Shown here in pieces: positions 1 through 7,722 of a DNA stretch of 64,000 nucleotides. Positions within the stretch are counted from its first letter, which is position 1; each line of letters starts with the position of its first letter. The notes under the pieces were generated by a model. That model was not told the DNA's origin. It did not search any database and worked only from the letters and a program-made list of their open reading frames with translations. The DNA comes from Streptococcus parasanguinis. Lineage in GTDB: Bacteria; Bacillota; Bacilli; Lactobacillales; Streptococcaceae. The stretch lies in the NCBI GenBank assembly GCA_905188195.1, contig CAJJKY010000004.1, positions 62,001-126,000 on the forward strand, read 5' to 3'. The translations under genes and the position numbers were made by a program.

Positions 1-462
1 ACTAGTGGATGGATTGTAATTATCTTCTCTGTTGCCTCTATCATCCTTGCCTGCTTGAATAACATCAATACTCCTTTAAATAAAACTTTTTCAACTATCA
101 TCATTGTTGCTGGTTTTATTTCTACATTGGTTTCATTGCTTGCAACCTTCAACGGAAGTAAGTACGCTTCTGAGTTAGGGGGATTGGTTTCTATTGGATT
201 TGGTTTGATCCTCACTTTAATTGCAAGCATCGCTATTGTTGTGACTGGTCTCTTGGCAATGTCTGGTGGTAAAATCACTAAAGGAACCTTCGAAGAACTT
301 GCTGAATCAGGTAAAGGATTTGCCCAATCTGTTGGACGTGTGACAACTTCTACTGTAAAAACTGCTGTAGATGAAATCAAAAAAGAAACTCACGAACACA
401 CTGAGGGACAAGCTGATCAACCGGTTGAAGCACCAAAAGATCCAAATCAATCTGAACAATAA
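1..462 (+). CDS. Membrane protein of unknown function, 5' end outside window
   Basis: The reading frame is open from base 1, so this is the C-terminal part (about 153 residues) of a longer gene; a TTG at 55 is only an internal codon. Three or four hydrophobic stretches (WIVIIFSVASIILAC, then FSTIIIVAGFISTLVSLLA, then a Gly-rich LVSIGFGLILTLIASIAIVVTGLLAM) are followed by a soluble charged tail of about 60 residues rich in Glu, Lys and Thr. This fits an integral membrane protein with a cytoplasmic tail. I do not recognise the family. A strong terminator follows directly. Confidence 0.75.
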   Translation, partial: TSGWIVIIFSVASIILACLNNINTPLNKTFSTIIIVAGFISTLVSLLATFNGSKYASELGGLVSIGFGLILTLIASIAIVVTGLLAMSGGKITKGTFEELAESGKGFAQSVGRVTTSTVKTAVDEIKKETHEHTEGQADQPVEAPKDPNQSEQ

Positions 463-471
463 TAATATCAG

Positions 472-502
472 AATCACCTTGGCTTAGCCAGGGTGATTTT
501 TT
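472..502 (+). terminator. Rho-independent terminator
   Basis: AATCACC pairs with GGGTGATT across a TTGGCTTAGCCA loop region and runs into six T. It ends the membrane protein transcript. Confidence 0.85.
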
Positions 503-535
503 GACCATTATTTTAAATAAAATTAGTGAAAATAC

Positions 536-564
536 TTGTCAAGATCCTAGAAATTTGGTACACT
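536..564 (+). promoter_or_regulatory. Promoter of rpmE2
   Basis: TTGTCA (536-541), a 17-bp spacer and TACACT (559-564) preceded by TGG, giving an extended -10. It lies 59 bases before the rpmE2 start. Confidence 0.7.
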
Positions 565-580
565 AGCTAAGTAACAATCT

Positions 581-600
581 ATGGCTCGGAAAGAGACCAT
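581..600 (+). promoter_or_regulatory. Leader hairpin, possible L31 autoregulatory leader
   Basis: In the untranslated leader of rpmE2, ATGG (581-584) pairs with CCAT (597-600) and CTC (585-587) with GAG (593-595) around a GGAAA loop, with one bulged A. Ribosomal protein leaders that bind their own product are known for L31 in Firmicutes. Assigning this hairpin to that class is inference from position and shape. Confidence 0.45.
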
Positions 601-622
601 GGCAGAAAGGAAATATTGCAAA

Positions 623-865
623 ATGAAAAAAGATATCCATCCAGAATATCGCCCTGTTGTCTTCATGGACACTACTACTGGTTACAAGTTCGTCAGCGGT
701 TCAACTAAGTACTCTAGCGAAACAGTTGAATTCGAAGGTGAAACTTATCCATTGATCCGTGTTGAAATTTCATCAGACTCACACCCATTCTACACTGGAC
801 GTCAAAAGTTCACTCAAGCAGATGGACGTGTGGATCGTTTCAACAAAAAATACGGTCTCAAATAA
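623..865 (+). CDS. rpmE2: 50S ribosomal protein L31, type B
   Basis: Encodes the 80-residue L31 of the large ribosomal subunit. The sequence starts MKKDIHPEYRPVVFMDTTTG and lacks the CxxC zinc motifs, so it is the zinc-independent type B (C-minus) form. The frame is open further upstream, but the ATG at 623 has AGAAAGGA at 604-611 and matches the family N-terminus, and the upstream stretch contains the leader hairpin. It has its own promoter and terminator, so it is a single-gene unit. Type B forms are often induced under zinc limitation; no clear zur/adc box was seen here. Confidence 0.96.
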   Translation: MKKDIHPEYRPVVFMDTTTGYKFVSGSTKYSSETVEFEGETYPLIRVEISSDSHPFYTGRQKFTQADGRVDRFNKKYGLK

Positions 866-877
866 GAACCAACACAG

Positions 878-907
878 AACCACTTCCCTTTCGGGAGTGG
901 TTTTTTT
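878..907 (+). terminator. Terminator after rpmE2
   Basis: AACCACTTCCC and GGGAGTGGTT form a stem around TTTC, followed by a run of T. Confidence 0.9.
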
Positions 908-942
908 GATCTCTGTTTCTTTTATTGTGAACGCACAAAATA

Positions 943-975
943 AGAGGTTAGGATATTGATCCCAACCTCTTTTTT
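943..975. terminator. Hairpin between convergent rpmE2 and the reductase gene
   Basis: AGAGGTT (943-949) pairs with AACCTCT (964-970), extended by GG/CC. T follows on the plus side and a weak A-rich run lies on the other side, so it may serve both converging transcripts. Confidence 0.65.
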
Positions 976-979
976 CATC

Positions 980-1744
980 TTAATGGAACTGCATCCCACC
1001 ATCTACGATAATGGTTTGTCCTGTGATGTAGTTTGAATCAGGTCCAGCAAGGAAGCTGACCGCTGCTGCTACATCTTCTGGTTCTGAAAGACGTTTCAAA
1101 GTGATATCTTTAGCGAATGTTTGCATACCCCATTCGTCGTCCTTGCCCGCGTTCTTACCTACTTCATGAGCAATGTCAAACATCATTGGAGTCTTAACGA
1201 TACCTGGTGCATACGCATTGACAGTGATTCCTGAATCAGCCAAGTCACGCGCCAAAGTCTGTGTGATACCACGAACTGCAAATTTAGTACCACCATAAAC
1301 AGTCAAGTTTGGATTTCCGACAACACCTGCTTGTGAAGTTGCATTGATGATTTTTCCGCCATGGCCAAGCGCTTTGAATTGAGCTTGTGCAGCTTGAGCA
1401 CCCCAAATCACGCCACCAACGTTAATAGCAAATGTACGTGTAAATTGTTCTTCTGTAATTGTATCAAGTGGTGTAGTTGGCGCAACACCTGCATTGTTTA
1501 CGACAACATTCAAATCTCCAAAATGGTCAACAACCTTTTGGAAAGCTGCAGCCACTTCTTCTTTTTTAGATACATCAGCAACAACCGCAAAAGCATTTTC
1601 AGCCGATAACTCAGCAACTGCTTTTTCAGCTGTTTCAGCATTGTAGTCCAATACTCCAACCTTAAAGCCATCTTGCACCAAGCGTTTTGCGATTGCAAAA
1701 CCGATTCCTTGACCAGCACCTGTGACAATAGCTACTTTAGACAT
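980..1744 (-). CDS. budC: Diacetyl/acetoin reductase, SDR family
   Basis: A short-chain dehydrogenase of 254 residues, the usual length of (S)-acetoin-forming diacetyl reductases, which interconvert diacetyl, acetoin and 2,3-butanediol with NAD(H) in the cytoplasm. Visible motifs are the cofactor loop TGAGQGIG (8-15), NNAG (83-86), Ser137 and the catalytic YGGTK (Tyr150, Lys154). The closing YITGQTIIVDGGMQFH is typical of the family. The start at 1744 is chosen because AAGGAGG lies 7 bases upstream; an earlier in-frame ATG at 1777 has no ribosome site. A dyad GGTATC-AAC-GATACC (1758-1772) lies just before the ribosome site and could affect expression. Substrate is inferred by family resemblance. 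Confidence 0.85.
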   Translation of the reverse strand: MSKVAIVTGAGQGIGFAIAKRLVQDGFKVGVLDYNAETAEKAVAELSAENAFAVVADVSKKEEVAAAFQKVVDHFGDLNVVVNNAGVAPTTPLDTITEEQFTRTFAINVGGVIWGAQAAQAQFKALGHGGKIINATSQAGVVGNPNLTVYGGTKFAVRGITQTLARDLADSGITVNAYAPGIVKTPMMFDIAHEVGKNAGKDDEWGMQTFAKDITLKRLSEPEDVAAAVSFLAGPDSNYITGQTIIVDGGMQFH

Positions 1745-2017
1745 ATGATTCCTCCTTGGTATCAACGATACCAGCAAACGTTCCTATCAGAACAGCAAGG
1801 GTTGACAACTAGTTTTGATGGGGTCTATTATAAATTTCCGACAAAACTATGCTAACAGTATACTCCTTTGTGAAAAAAGTGTCAAACTCTGGCCTGTTAT
1901 TTTTTAAAAAAAGTTTATTTATATGATATTTTTATTTAGTGATAAATGAACGAAAGCGTGAAATAGAGTAAAGCTTTTAGCCAAACAGATAACTGTTCTA
2001 TTCTGTAAAAGCTACAT
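1745..2017. other. Intergenic stretch before the reductase
   Basis: Together with the glpK terminator this makes a 325-base gap (1745-2069). It holds the reductase promoter and dyad near 1758-1855. From about 1860 to 2017 I see only AT-rich sequence without a convincing gene or site. Confidence 0.6.
1827..1855 (-). promoter_or_regulatory. Promoter of the acetoin reductase gene
   Basis: On the minus strand TTAGCA (1850-1855), a 17-bp spacer and a perfect TATAAT (1827-1832). Confidence 0.6.
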
Positions 2018-2040
2018 AAAAAGCCTTCTTTCGAAGGCTT
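2018..2040 (-). terminator. Terminator of glpK
   Basis: AAGCCTTC and GAAGGCTT pair around TTTC. The A run on the plus-strand left side becomes the U run of the glpK transcript. Confidence 0.85.
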
Positions 2041-2069
2041 CTCTTAAACTATTCGTTTGATGGATCCCT

Positions 2070-3578
2070 TTAGTCATCAGATTCCGCAAATACTTGAGTG
2101 GCTTTGACTGCTTTCTTCCACCCCTTGTACAGCTCTTCCTTTCGGGATTCATTCATCTTGGGTTCAAAGATTTGGGCTGCTCCATGAAGAGATTTTAATT
2201 CTTCCAAGTCCTTCCAATAGCCTACGGTCAGACCTGCTAGGAAGGCTGCTCCTAAAGCCGTTGTTTCCAGGTTTTTCGCGCGGGCAATCGCAATCCCAAG
2301 AATATCTGCCTGAAACTGCATTAAGTAATCATTTTTCGCTGCCCCTCCGTCTACTTTTAAGACAGGGATAGGAGTTTTTGCATCTACCTGCATGGTGTCG
2401 ATGATATCGCGTACTTGATAGGCAATGGATTGAAGGGTTGCTTTGATAAAGTCTTCCTTGGTCGTTCCCCGGGTAAGTCCGAAGACAGAACCACGCGCCT
2501 CTTGATTCCAATATGGTGCTCCAAGACCCGTAAAGGCAGGGACCACATAGATTTCATCCTGGTTCTGGGACTTCAAAGCATAGGCCTCAGATTCAGGTGA
2601 ATTGTCTATCATACGCAGGCCATCACGGAGCCATTGAATGGCACTTCCAGCGATAAAGATAGATCCTTCAAGGGCGTAGTAGACCTTGCCATTGATCCCA
2701 TAACCAATCGTCGTCAGCAAGTTGTTTTCTGACAACTGCATCTCCTCACCCGTATTCATGATGATGAAAGATCCAGTTCCATAAGTATTTTTGACCATAC
2801 CAGGTTCAAAGGCTAATTGACCAAAGAGAGCAGCCTGCTGGTCCCCCGCCATCCCTGCAATCGGCACTTGTCCACCGTAGAAATGGAAAGGAGCTGTCTT
2901 GCCATAGATTTCAGAGTTTGAACGCACTTCAGGAAGCATGTCTTTAGGAATGTTGAGGATTTCCAAAATCTCATCGTCCCATTTCAGTTCCTTGATATTG
3001 TAAAGCATGGTACGGGCAGCATTGGAATAGTCTGTCACGTGGGCAGCTCCATCCGTCAGCTTCCAGACCAGCCAAGTATCAATGGTTCCAAAGAGCAATT
3101 CGCCCTTCTCCGCACGCTCTTGCGCCCCTTCTACATGGTCCAAAATCCAACGAACTTTAGTCGCTGAAAAGTAGGCATCGATAACTAGACCTGTCTTTTG
3201 ATGGAAGGTTTCTACATAGCCTTGGTTTTTAAGTTCCTCAGCCAGTGGAGCAGTTTGCCGTGATTGCCAGACAATGGCATTGTAAATAGGAAGCCCCGTG
3301 TTCTTATCCCAAACAACTGTCGTTTCTCGCTGATTGGTAATGCCGATTGCCTCTATTTGATTGGGCTTGATGCCACTTTCGATAAAAACCTCAGCAATCA
3401 CCGACTGCACCGAGTTCCAAATTTCATTGGCATTGTGCTCCACCCAACCAGCCTGCGGAAAAATCTGAGTGAATTCCTTTTGACTAGAGCTAACTTGCTC
3501 GCCTTTTTTATTAAAAATGATAGCCCGCGAACTAGTGGTTCCCTGGTCAATCGCCATGATGAAAGTTTCTTGAGACAT
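2070..3578 (-). CDS. glpK: Glycerol kinase
   Basis: Phosphorylates glycerol to glycerol 3-phosphate with ATP in the cytoplasm, the entry step of glycerol use. The 502-residue length is that of the family. The N-terminal MAIDQGTTSSRAIIF phosphate loop, the GMAGDQQAALFGQ region, the KNTYGTGSF block and the C-terminal VDGGAAKNDYLMQFQADIL segment are FGGY-kinase landmarks. Gram-positive glpK is usually followed by glpO and glpF and activated by HPr phosphorylation on a loop His; here it stands alone between two terminators, with neither partner in the window. No convincing cre box was seen upstream. Confidence 0.97.
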   Translation of the reverse strand: MSQETFIMAIDQGTTSSRAIIFNKKGEQVSSSQKEFTQIFPQAGWVEHNANEIWNSVQSVIAEVFIESGIKPNQIEAIGITNQRETTVVWDKNTGLPIYNAIVWQSRQTAPLAEELKNQGYVETFHQKTGLVIDAYFSATKVRWILDHVEGAQERAEKGELLFGTIDTWLVWKLTDGAAHVTDYSNAARTMLYNIKELKWDDEILEILNIPKDMLPEVRSNSEIYGKTAPFHFYGGQVPIAGMAGDQQAALFGQLAFEPGMVKNTYGTGSFIIMNTGEEMQLSENNLLTTIGYGINGKVYYALEGSIFIAGSAIQWLRDGLRMIDNSPESEAYALKSQNQDEIYVVPAFTGLGAPYWNQEARGSVFGLTRGTTKEDFIKATLQSIAYQVRDIIDTMQVDAKTPIPVLKVDGGAAKNDYLMQFQADILGIAIARAKNLETTALGAAFLAGLTVGYWKDLEELKSLHGAAQIFEPKMNESRKEELYKGWKKAVKATQVFAESDD

Positions 3579-3721
3579 AAACTGCCCTCCTAAATTAGGT
3601 ACTTAAAAATCTTGTTCTTTCATAAACTAGTATACTCTATTTCATCTAGAATTTGTATCCATTTTTTTAAGAAAATCCGGTCTAACATTTTCCTACTACT
3701 TCTAACTTTGTCAGACCAAGC

Positions 3722-3744
3722 AAAAAGAGCCCTGAGGCTCTTTT
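3722..3744 (-). terminator. Terminator after the ankyrin gene
   Basis: GAGCC (3727-3731) and GGCTC (3736-3740) pair around CTGA, flanked by A5 and T4. Usable in both directions; on the minus strand it ends the ankyrin gene. Confidence 0.8.
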
Positions 3745-3765
3745 AACTAGTAGTTCAAATGCTTA

Positions 3766-4437
3766 TCAAGATCTGCCTTGATCTAACCGATTTAAGAACT
3801 CCATGGTCGGACTGTCTTGGTAAAATTCTTTGAGAGGAATCTTCTGATAGACCGCTATTTCGTCCGCAGTCACACCGTAACGAATTAATAGATCATAAAT
3901 GCGATTTAAATCATGACGCAATTCATCCGTTATGAGGACATTATCGCTTGTTTCTTTTGTTTTCCAATAATAAGATGGCAGAACTTCCTTGGTTTCAATT
4001 AAAATAGTTTGCAACAAAGTCCCACCATGGCTGTCCTTCTGAGAAATATCAGCCCCAAGTTCCAACATTTTCTCAAAAACCTTGAAAGACCTGTCAGCCT
4101 TTTCCTTAGACGAATACATCTCATATTGGCCATTCCAGCGTTTGATCATGCGCCTACAGTCAAATACAGCTCGTCCACCCGCTGTTTGGAGGACCGGTTG
4201 ACAAAATGGATTCAGCTCTGTCGGCTCTTCAATAAAGTTAAGATCTGCTCCTCTATCAATGAGTAAGTCTGCAATATCTAAATGTCCCGATTTGATAGCG
4301 ACTTGAAGGAGCGACTGTCCCTGATCTCTTTTAGGTTTGTCACCCGAAACAGCATTGACTTCTTCAGGCTTTTTATCCAATATCTGACGGATAGCCTCTA
4401 GATCTCCTCTTCGCAACAACTGAAAGGTTTTTTGCAT
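3766..4437 (-). CDS. Ankyrin-repeat protein
   Basis: A soluble protein of 223 residues with no signal peptide. Residues 5-30 (RRGDLEAIRQILDKKPEEVNA) and about 45-75 (SLLQVAIKSGHLDIADLLIDRGADLNF) follow the ankyrin consensus, and a degenerate unit with LELGADISQKDSHGGTLLQ follows near 125. Such repeats bind protein partners; the partner is unknown. It sits between glpK and the CPBP genes as an apparently single-gene unit. The function cannot be stated beyond likely protein binding. Confidence 0.8.
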   Translation of the reverse strand: MQKTFQLLRRGDLEAIRQILDKKPEEVNAVSGDKPKRDQGQSLLQVAIKSGHLDIADLLIDRGADLNFIEEPTELNPFCQPVLQTAGGRAVFDCRRMIKRWNGQYEMYSSKEKADRSFKVFEKMLELGADISQKDSHGGTLLQTILIETKEVLPSYYWKTKETSDNVLITDELRHDLNRIYDLLIRYGVTADEIAVYQKIPLKEFYQDSPTMEFLNRLDQGRS

Positions 4438-4596
4438 GGTCTTTCCCCCTTTCCCATAATTGATAAGAATGACACTGTGTTGATACTTTGATCCTATCTC
4501 TAGGTTCTTCGTTAAACTGATTATAGCATTTTATGGACTCTACATTGAAGTCCTAAAGGGTAAAGAAGACAGACTCCCACCGAAAGAGGTACAATT

Positions 4597-5352
4597 CTAT
4601 TTCTCTGATTTTCGTATAGCCACTAGCCAAGAGGCTACTAGGATTTCGAAACTAACCAGAAGGATAATCTGAGTGAGTGAACTCTGAACCAGCATGAGAA
4701 CAGCTAGACTATCGATCAGCATATGAGCGAGGATACAAGGAACAGCTCCTTTCGAGTACTCCCTAAGCGCTCCAAATAGGAAGGTATTCCCTAAGATCAT
4801 CAGGTAAAAGATGAGATAGTTGGATGAACCTGCGGTAATCCAAGGGAGTTGATAAATAGGGATATGCCAGAGGAACCAGACAATGGAGAGAACCATCATT
4901 TTAGGTATAAAGTGCTTACTAAAGGAAAGATGCTCTTGTAAAAACCAACGCCAACCGACTTCTTCCAGACCTCCATATAAAAAGGTCCAAGGAAAATAGA
5001 GGAGGAAGGGCAAGAGGGAGTTCCCAGTAAAGCGAACGTTCATAAGCAGGATGGAAATCCCATAATAGATGACGGGGATGAAGAAAGCTAGGATCCAAGA
5101 TAGGGAACTTTCTTTTTGAAGAAAGACCTTTTTGAAAAATTCACCCAAGGAGTTGACTTCCCTCAACACCAGAGAAAAGACAGCCGCCACAATCAGGGGA
5201 ATCAAGTTCATTAGGATAAACAGTAGTGAGGCCCCCATACTACTCCTATCTGGGAAAAACCAAAGGATCACTTGCCCCACTATAAAAGTAGCAAAGAGGG
5301 CAGACAGTGCATACCAACTAGCGACTGATTGTTTTGAAATAAATTTGCTCAT
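4597..5352 (-). CDS. CPBP-family intramembrane protease (first copy)
   Basis: A polytopic membrane protein of 251 residues with about seven hydrophobic segments. It carries the CPBP (CAAX protease and bacteriocin-processing, ABI) motifs: EEVGWRWF with the paired Glu and Arg, FLWHIPIY with the conserved His, and a late HMLIDS His. In Gram-positive bacteria this family is linked to prenyl-protein-like proteolysis and to self-immunity against bacteriocins. It is last in a probable four-gene operon (lipoprotein, small membrane protein, CPBP, CPBP) and overlaps the preceding CPBP gene by 4 bases, indicating translational coupling. The substrate is unknown. Confidence 0.88.
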   Translation of the reverse strand: MSKFISKQSVASWYALSALFATFIVGQVILWFFPDRSSMGASLLFILMNLIPLIVAAVFSLVLREVNSLGEFFKKVFLQKESSLSWILAFFIPVIYYGISILLMNVRFTGNSLLPFLLYFPWTFLYGGLEEVGWRWFLQEHLSFSKHFIPKMMVLSIVWFLWHIPIYQLPWITAGSSNYLIFYLMILGNTFLFGALREYSKGAVPCILAHMLIDSLAVLMLVQSSLTQIILLVSFEILVASWLVAIRKSEK

Positions 5353-6104
5353 TTTTCTTCCTTTACAGTTACATACTTCTTTCTTGCAATCATGATTACT
5401 AAACTAATAATAAGAATTTTACTGACTAGAGATAGCCATACCTCTTCATTCACTAGAATCTGAGACAAGGAATTGATACAGGCATGGGTCATGACACAGA
5501 GCCATAAATTTTGCGTTTTATGATACAAGGCCGATAAGATAAAGCAGTTAGTTAGCAGACCTACTAGAAACGGAAACAAATGAATGACAGCTAAAGAACC
5601 GTCGATATAAAAGTATAGTAGATGCCAACTAGACCAAGCTAAAAAGGTGATCAAAGTAGCTGAAAAATAAGGTATTTTTTCCTCCAAAGTTGGTTGAAAG
5701 AAATAACGCCAGCCAATTTCTTCAATCCCACCGAAAAGAAGAGCCTTAAAAAAGAGTACTACTGGCAAGACCAACGATTGAGTGGTGATCTTACCACCTA
5801 AGATAAATGGGAAAAAGTCAAGCAACAAGAAAAAGAGCACTAAACAATAATTTGCCAAACTGTCTTTGACTTGAAAAAAATCTTTTAGAACTTGTTTGAA
5901 ACTAGATTGATGGTAACTAATGCTTGCAAGACTGCCCCACAAAGCTGATGACAAGCCACCTAAAACAACAGCGATCATCCCCATTGGTGATGTAAAATCA
6001 ACCTTGACTCCTCCTGCTCTTAAAAACCACACCAGAAGGCTGACTCCTAATACTTGACCAAAGGTCCCTATCAAATACATGGATAGGGCTTGCTTTCTAC
6101 TCAT
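5349..6104 (-). CDS. CPBP-family intramembrane protease (second copy)
   Basis: Same length (251 residues) and architecture as its downstream neighbour, so a tandem duplication followed by divergence is likely. Motifs are EEIGWRYF, WSSWHLLYF and HACINS, with hydrophobic helices throughout. The stop overlaps the start of the next gene by 4 bases. The paired copies could act on different substrates or as a heteromer; nothing in the sequence decides this. Confidence 0.88.
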   Translation of the reverse strand: MSRKQALSMYLIGTFGQVLGVSLLVWFLRAGGVKVDFTSPMGMIAVVLGGLSSALWGSLASISYHQSSFKQVLKDFFQVKDSLANYCLVLFFLLLDFFPFILGGKITTQSLVLPVVLFFKALLFGGIEEIGWRYFFQPTLEEKIPYFSATLITFLAWSSWHLLYFYIDGSLAVIHLFPFLVGLLTNCFILSALYHKTQNLWLCVMTHACINSLSQILVNEEVWLSLVSKILIISLVIMIARKKYVTVKEEK

Positions 6105-6126
6105 TCGCGATTCCTTTTTCTTTCAA

Positions 6127-6543
6127 TTAATTTCCAGCGCTATCTACCTTAAACCCATACTTGCCTGCATTTCGTTTGAGCTTCTCAACCAGAGCTTCAT
6201 TCCGCTTACTTTTTCCAAAAAAGAAGGGAATAGTCTTTCCATTTCTGAGTTCGATATAGAAAGCATAGCGAGCCCCACCACCAGATCGTCCACGAAAAAT
6301 TGCATAGGTGATTTGCTTGATCTCTTTCAGTGGGATGCTGCGACGACTAAAACACAGAGCGACATGGATATAGAAGATTCCACGGCTAATATGGAAAGGG
6401 GCAAAGAAGGGACCTCCACTACGTCTCACAATTGCCCTTCTTCTAATGAAAAGGAAAACAGTGAAAAAGAGCAAGAAAACGAGCACATATAGAATCGGAG
6501 CATACTCCATTATCTTTCTAAATTCTAACACGCTGTCCTTCAT
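6127..6543 (-). CDS. Small membrane protein with PH-like cytoplasmic part
   Basis: 138 residues. A hydrophobic segment at about 15-33 (ILYVLVFLLFFTVFLFI) is followed by basic residues and a beta-rich soluble part with IPLKEIKQITYAIF and AFYIELRNGKTIPFFFG, resembling the bacterial PH-like domains that follow a membrane anchor. That resemblance is weak. The first ATG almost touches its AGAGG; the ATG at 6510 (EYAPILYVL) is an alternative start. It begins 3 bases after the lipoprotein stop, so it belongs to the same operon. Confidence 0.6.
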   Translation of the reverse strand: MKDSVLEFRKIMEYAPILYVLVFLLFFTVFLFIRRRAIVRRSGGPFFAPFHISRGIFYIHVALCFSRRSIPLKEIKQITYAIFRGRSGGGARYAFYIELRNGKTIPFFFGKSKRNEALVEKLKRNAGKYGFKVDSAGN

Positions 6544-6546
6544 CCT

Positions 6547-7434
6547 CTACTTCATCTCAACCCATTTTTCATTATCCATGATAAAGGGCTTAGCTAGACC
6601 TTCGCCTGTGTAGTCTTGGTATTTGGTCTCCAAGTATTTGTAGACATCTTCCTTAGTCGCAAACTTGATGGCTTGATAGGGCTCTTCAAAGGTTAGCTTT
6701 TCAACAAAGAGATAGCCGTCCTTGGCAGGAACCAAGACACCGACGTGACCGACAAAAAGGGCATTGCCATCTAAGTTATCATGAACAATAACGGAAAGCA
6801 TGCGCGCATTTTCATTGAACTTGAAATGAGCAAAATACTCTTCCATCTTCTTGGCATGTACCCTGACATCCGTTGTCGCCTCTGTCGGAACCCGTGAATA
6901 CAGAATGTTAAAGGCTTCCTTGTCTGCCTCATCGAAGATCTTCCCTTTGTCAATGGCATCATTGTCCACAAATAAAAGTTCACTATCCGCTTTCATCTTA
7001 GGAATCTCGATACGATTCTTCAGAAGAGTATAGCTATTGATCCGGCAGTTGGTCCCGACGAAATCGCCCTTTTTCTTGGTCCACAAGTCACTGATCTTCT
7101 CAACATTGTAGTCTGTTTTCTTGAAGGTGCTGAAGTCACCTGTCAAGCCGACCGAGCCGACAATGCTATCGTAATCTGTTACCAGACCCAAAAACTTGTC
7201 TACACTGTCCTGATCCAAATAAGCAGACAAGAGAGTCCGCACTTCTTCGACACTCGCCTTGCTGTTGAGGTTGCTGTAGGTGCCCTTGTAGTGCTCCTTA
7301 TCTGAACTAGATTTCTGCACAGTGGAACTTTCCTGTTTTTCCTTGGATTGCTTTTGGTTGCTCCCACAAGCCGCTAAAGCAAAGATCGCCAAGACGCAGC
7401 TAGTAAGAAGCATGATTTTTTTAGATGGTTTCAT
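6547..7434 (-). CDS. Lipoprotein, DUF4300-like
   Basis: 295 residues. A lipoprotein signal peptide MKPSKKIMLLTSCVLAIFAL ends in the lipobox LAAC, so Cys at about residue 22 would be lipidated and the protein anchored outside the membrane. A Ser/Lys/Gln-rich linker follows, then a globular domain (YSNLNSKASVEEVRTLLSAY through NEKWVEMK) that I recognise as resembling DUF4300 lipoproteins of streptococci, whose role is unknown. The start at 7434 is chosen for the signal peptide and an upstream GAAGGAA; the longer in-frame ATG at 7470 is unlikely. It is first in the operon with the small membrane protein and two CPBP proteases, which suggests a shared envelope job. Confidence 0.82.
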   Translation of the reverse strand: MKPSKKIMLLTSCVLAIFALAACGSNQKQSKEKQESSTVQKSSSDKEHYKGTYSNLNSKASVEEVRTLLSAYLDQDSVDKFLGLVTDYDSIVGSVGLTGDFSTFKKTDYNVEKISDLWTKKKGDFVGTNCRINSYTLLKNRIEIPKMKADSELLFVDNDAIDKGKIFDEADKEAFNILYSRVPTEATTDVRVHAKKMEEYFAHFKFNENARMLSVIVHDNLDGNALFVGHVGVLVPAKDGYLFVEKLTFEEPYQAIKFATKEDVYKYLETKYQDYTGEGLAKPFIMDNEKWVEMK

Positions 7435-7616
7435 AAAATGGTTCCTTCTAATAATTGTTGTAAGAATCATCTATTTTAAAGTTTCTTTGCTTCATTATAT
7501 CAATAAATAGATTGAAACAGAAAGAAAAAACATTTTACTTTTACACTGAGAATGCTAGCATTAAAATAGCTGCGGTGTTATTGACTGATGAAAAGTTGGC
7601 GATCTACTCTAATAAG

Positions 7617-7669
7617 AAAAAAGACAATATTAGAATTCTGGAATTCAGAAAACTAATATTATCTTTTTT
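7617..7669. terminator. Long bidirectional hairpin, end of the AAA operon
   Basis: AAAAAAGA-AATATTAG (7617-7633) is matched by CTAATATT-TCTTTTTT (7653-7669) around an AT-rich loop. The minus-strand AAA operon ends into it. The rest of the gap 7435-7722 shows no credible gene. Confidence 0.7.
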
Positions 7670-7722
7670 ATGTCAAACAAGCTTAATTTTTCAATAAAAA
7701 CAATAGTATATGAAGATCATTC

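Noticed and set aside
1925..1975. cre-like site near CGAAAGCGTGAAA downstream of glpK
   Set aside because: Three to four mismatches to the consensus and not near a promoter of a catabolic gene.
7512..7697. Plus-strand 61-residue ORF between the lipoprotein and AAA genes
   Set aside because: TTG start without a ribosome site, no recognisable pattern, and it runs into the long terminator hairpin.
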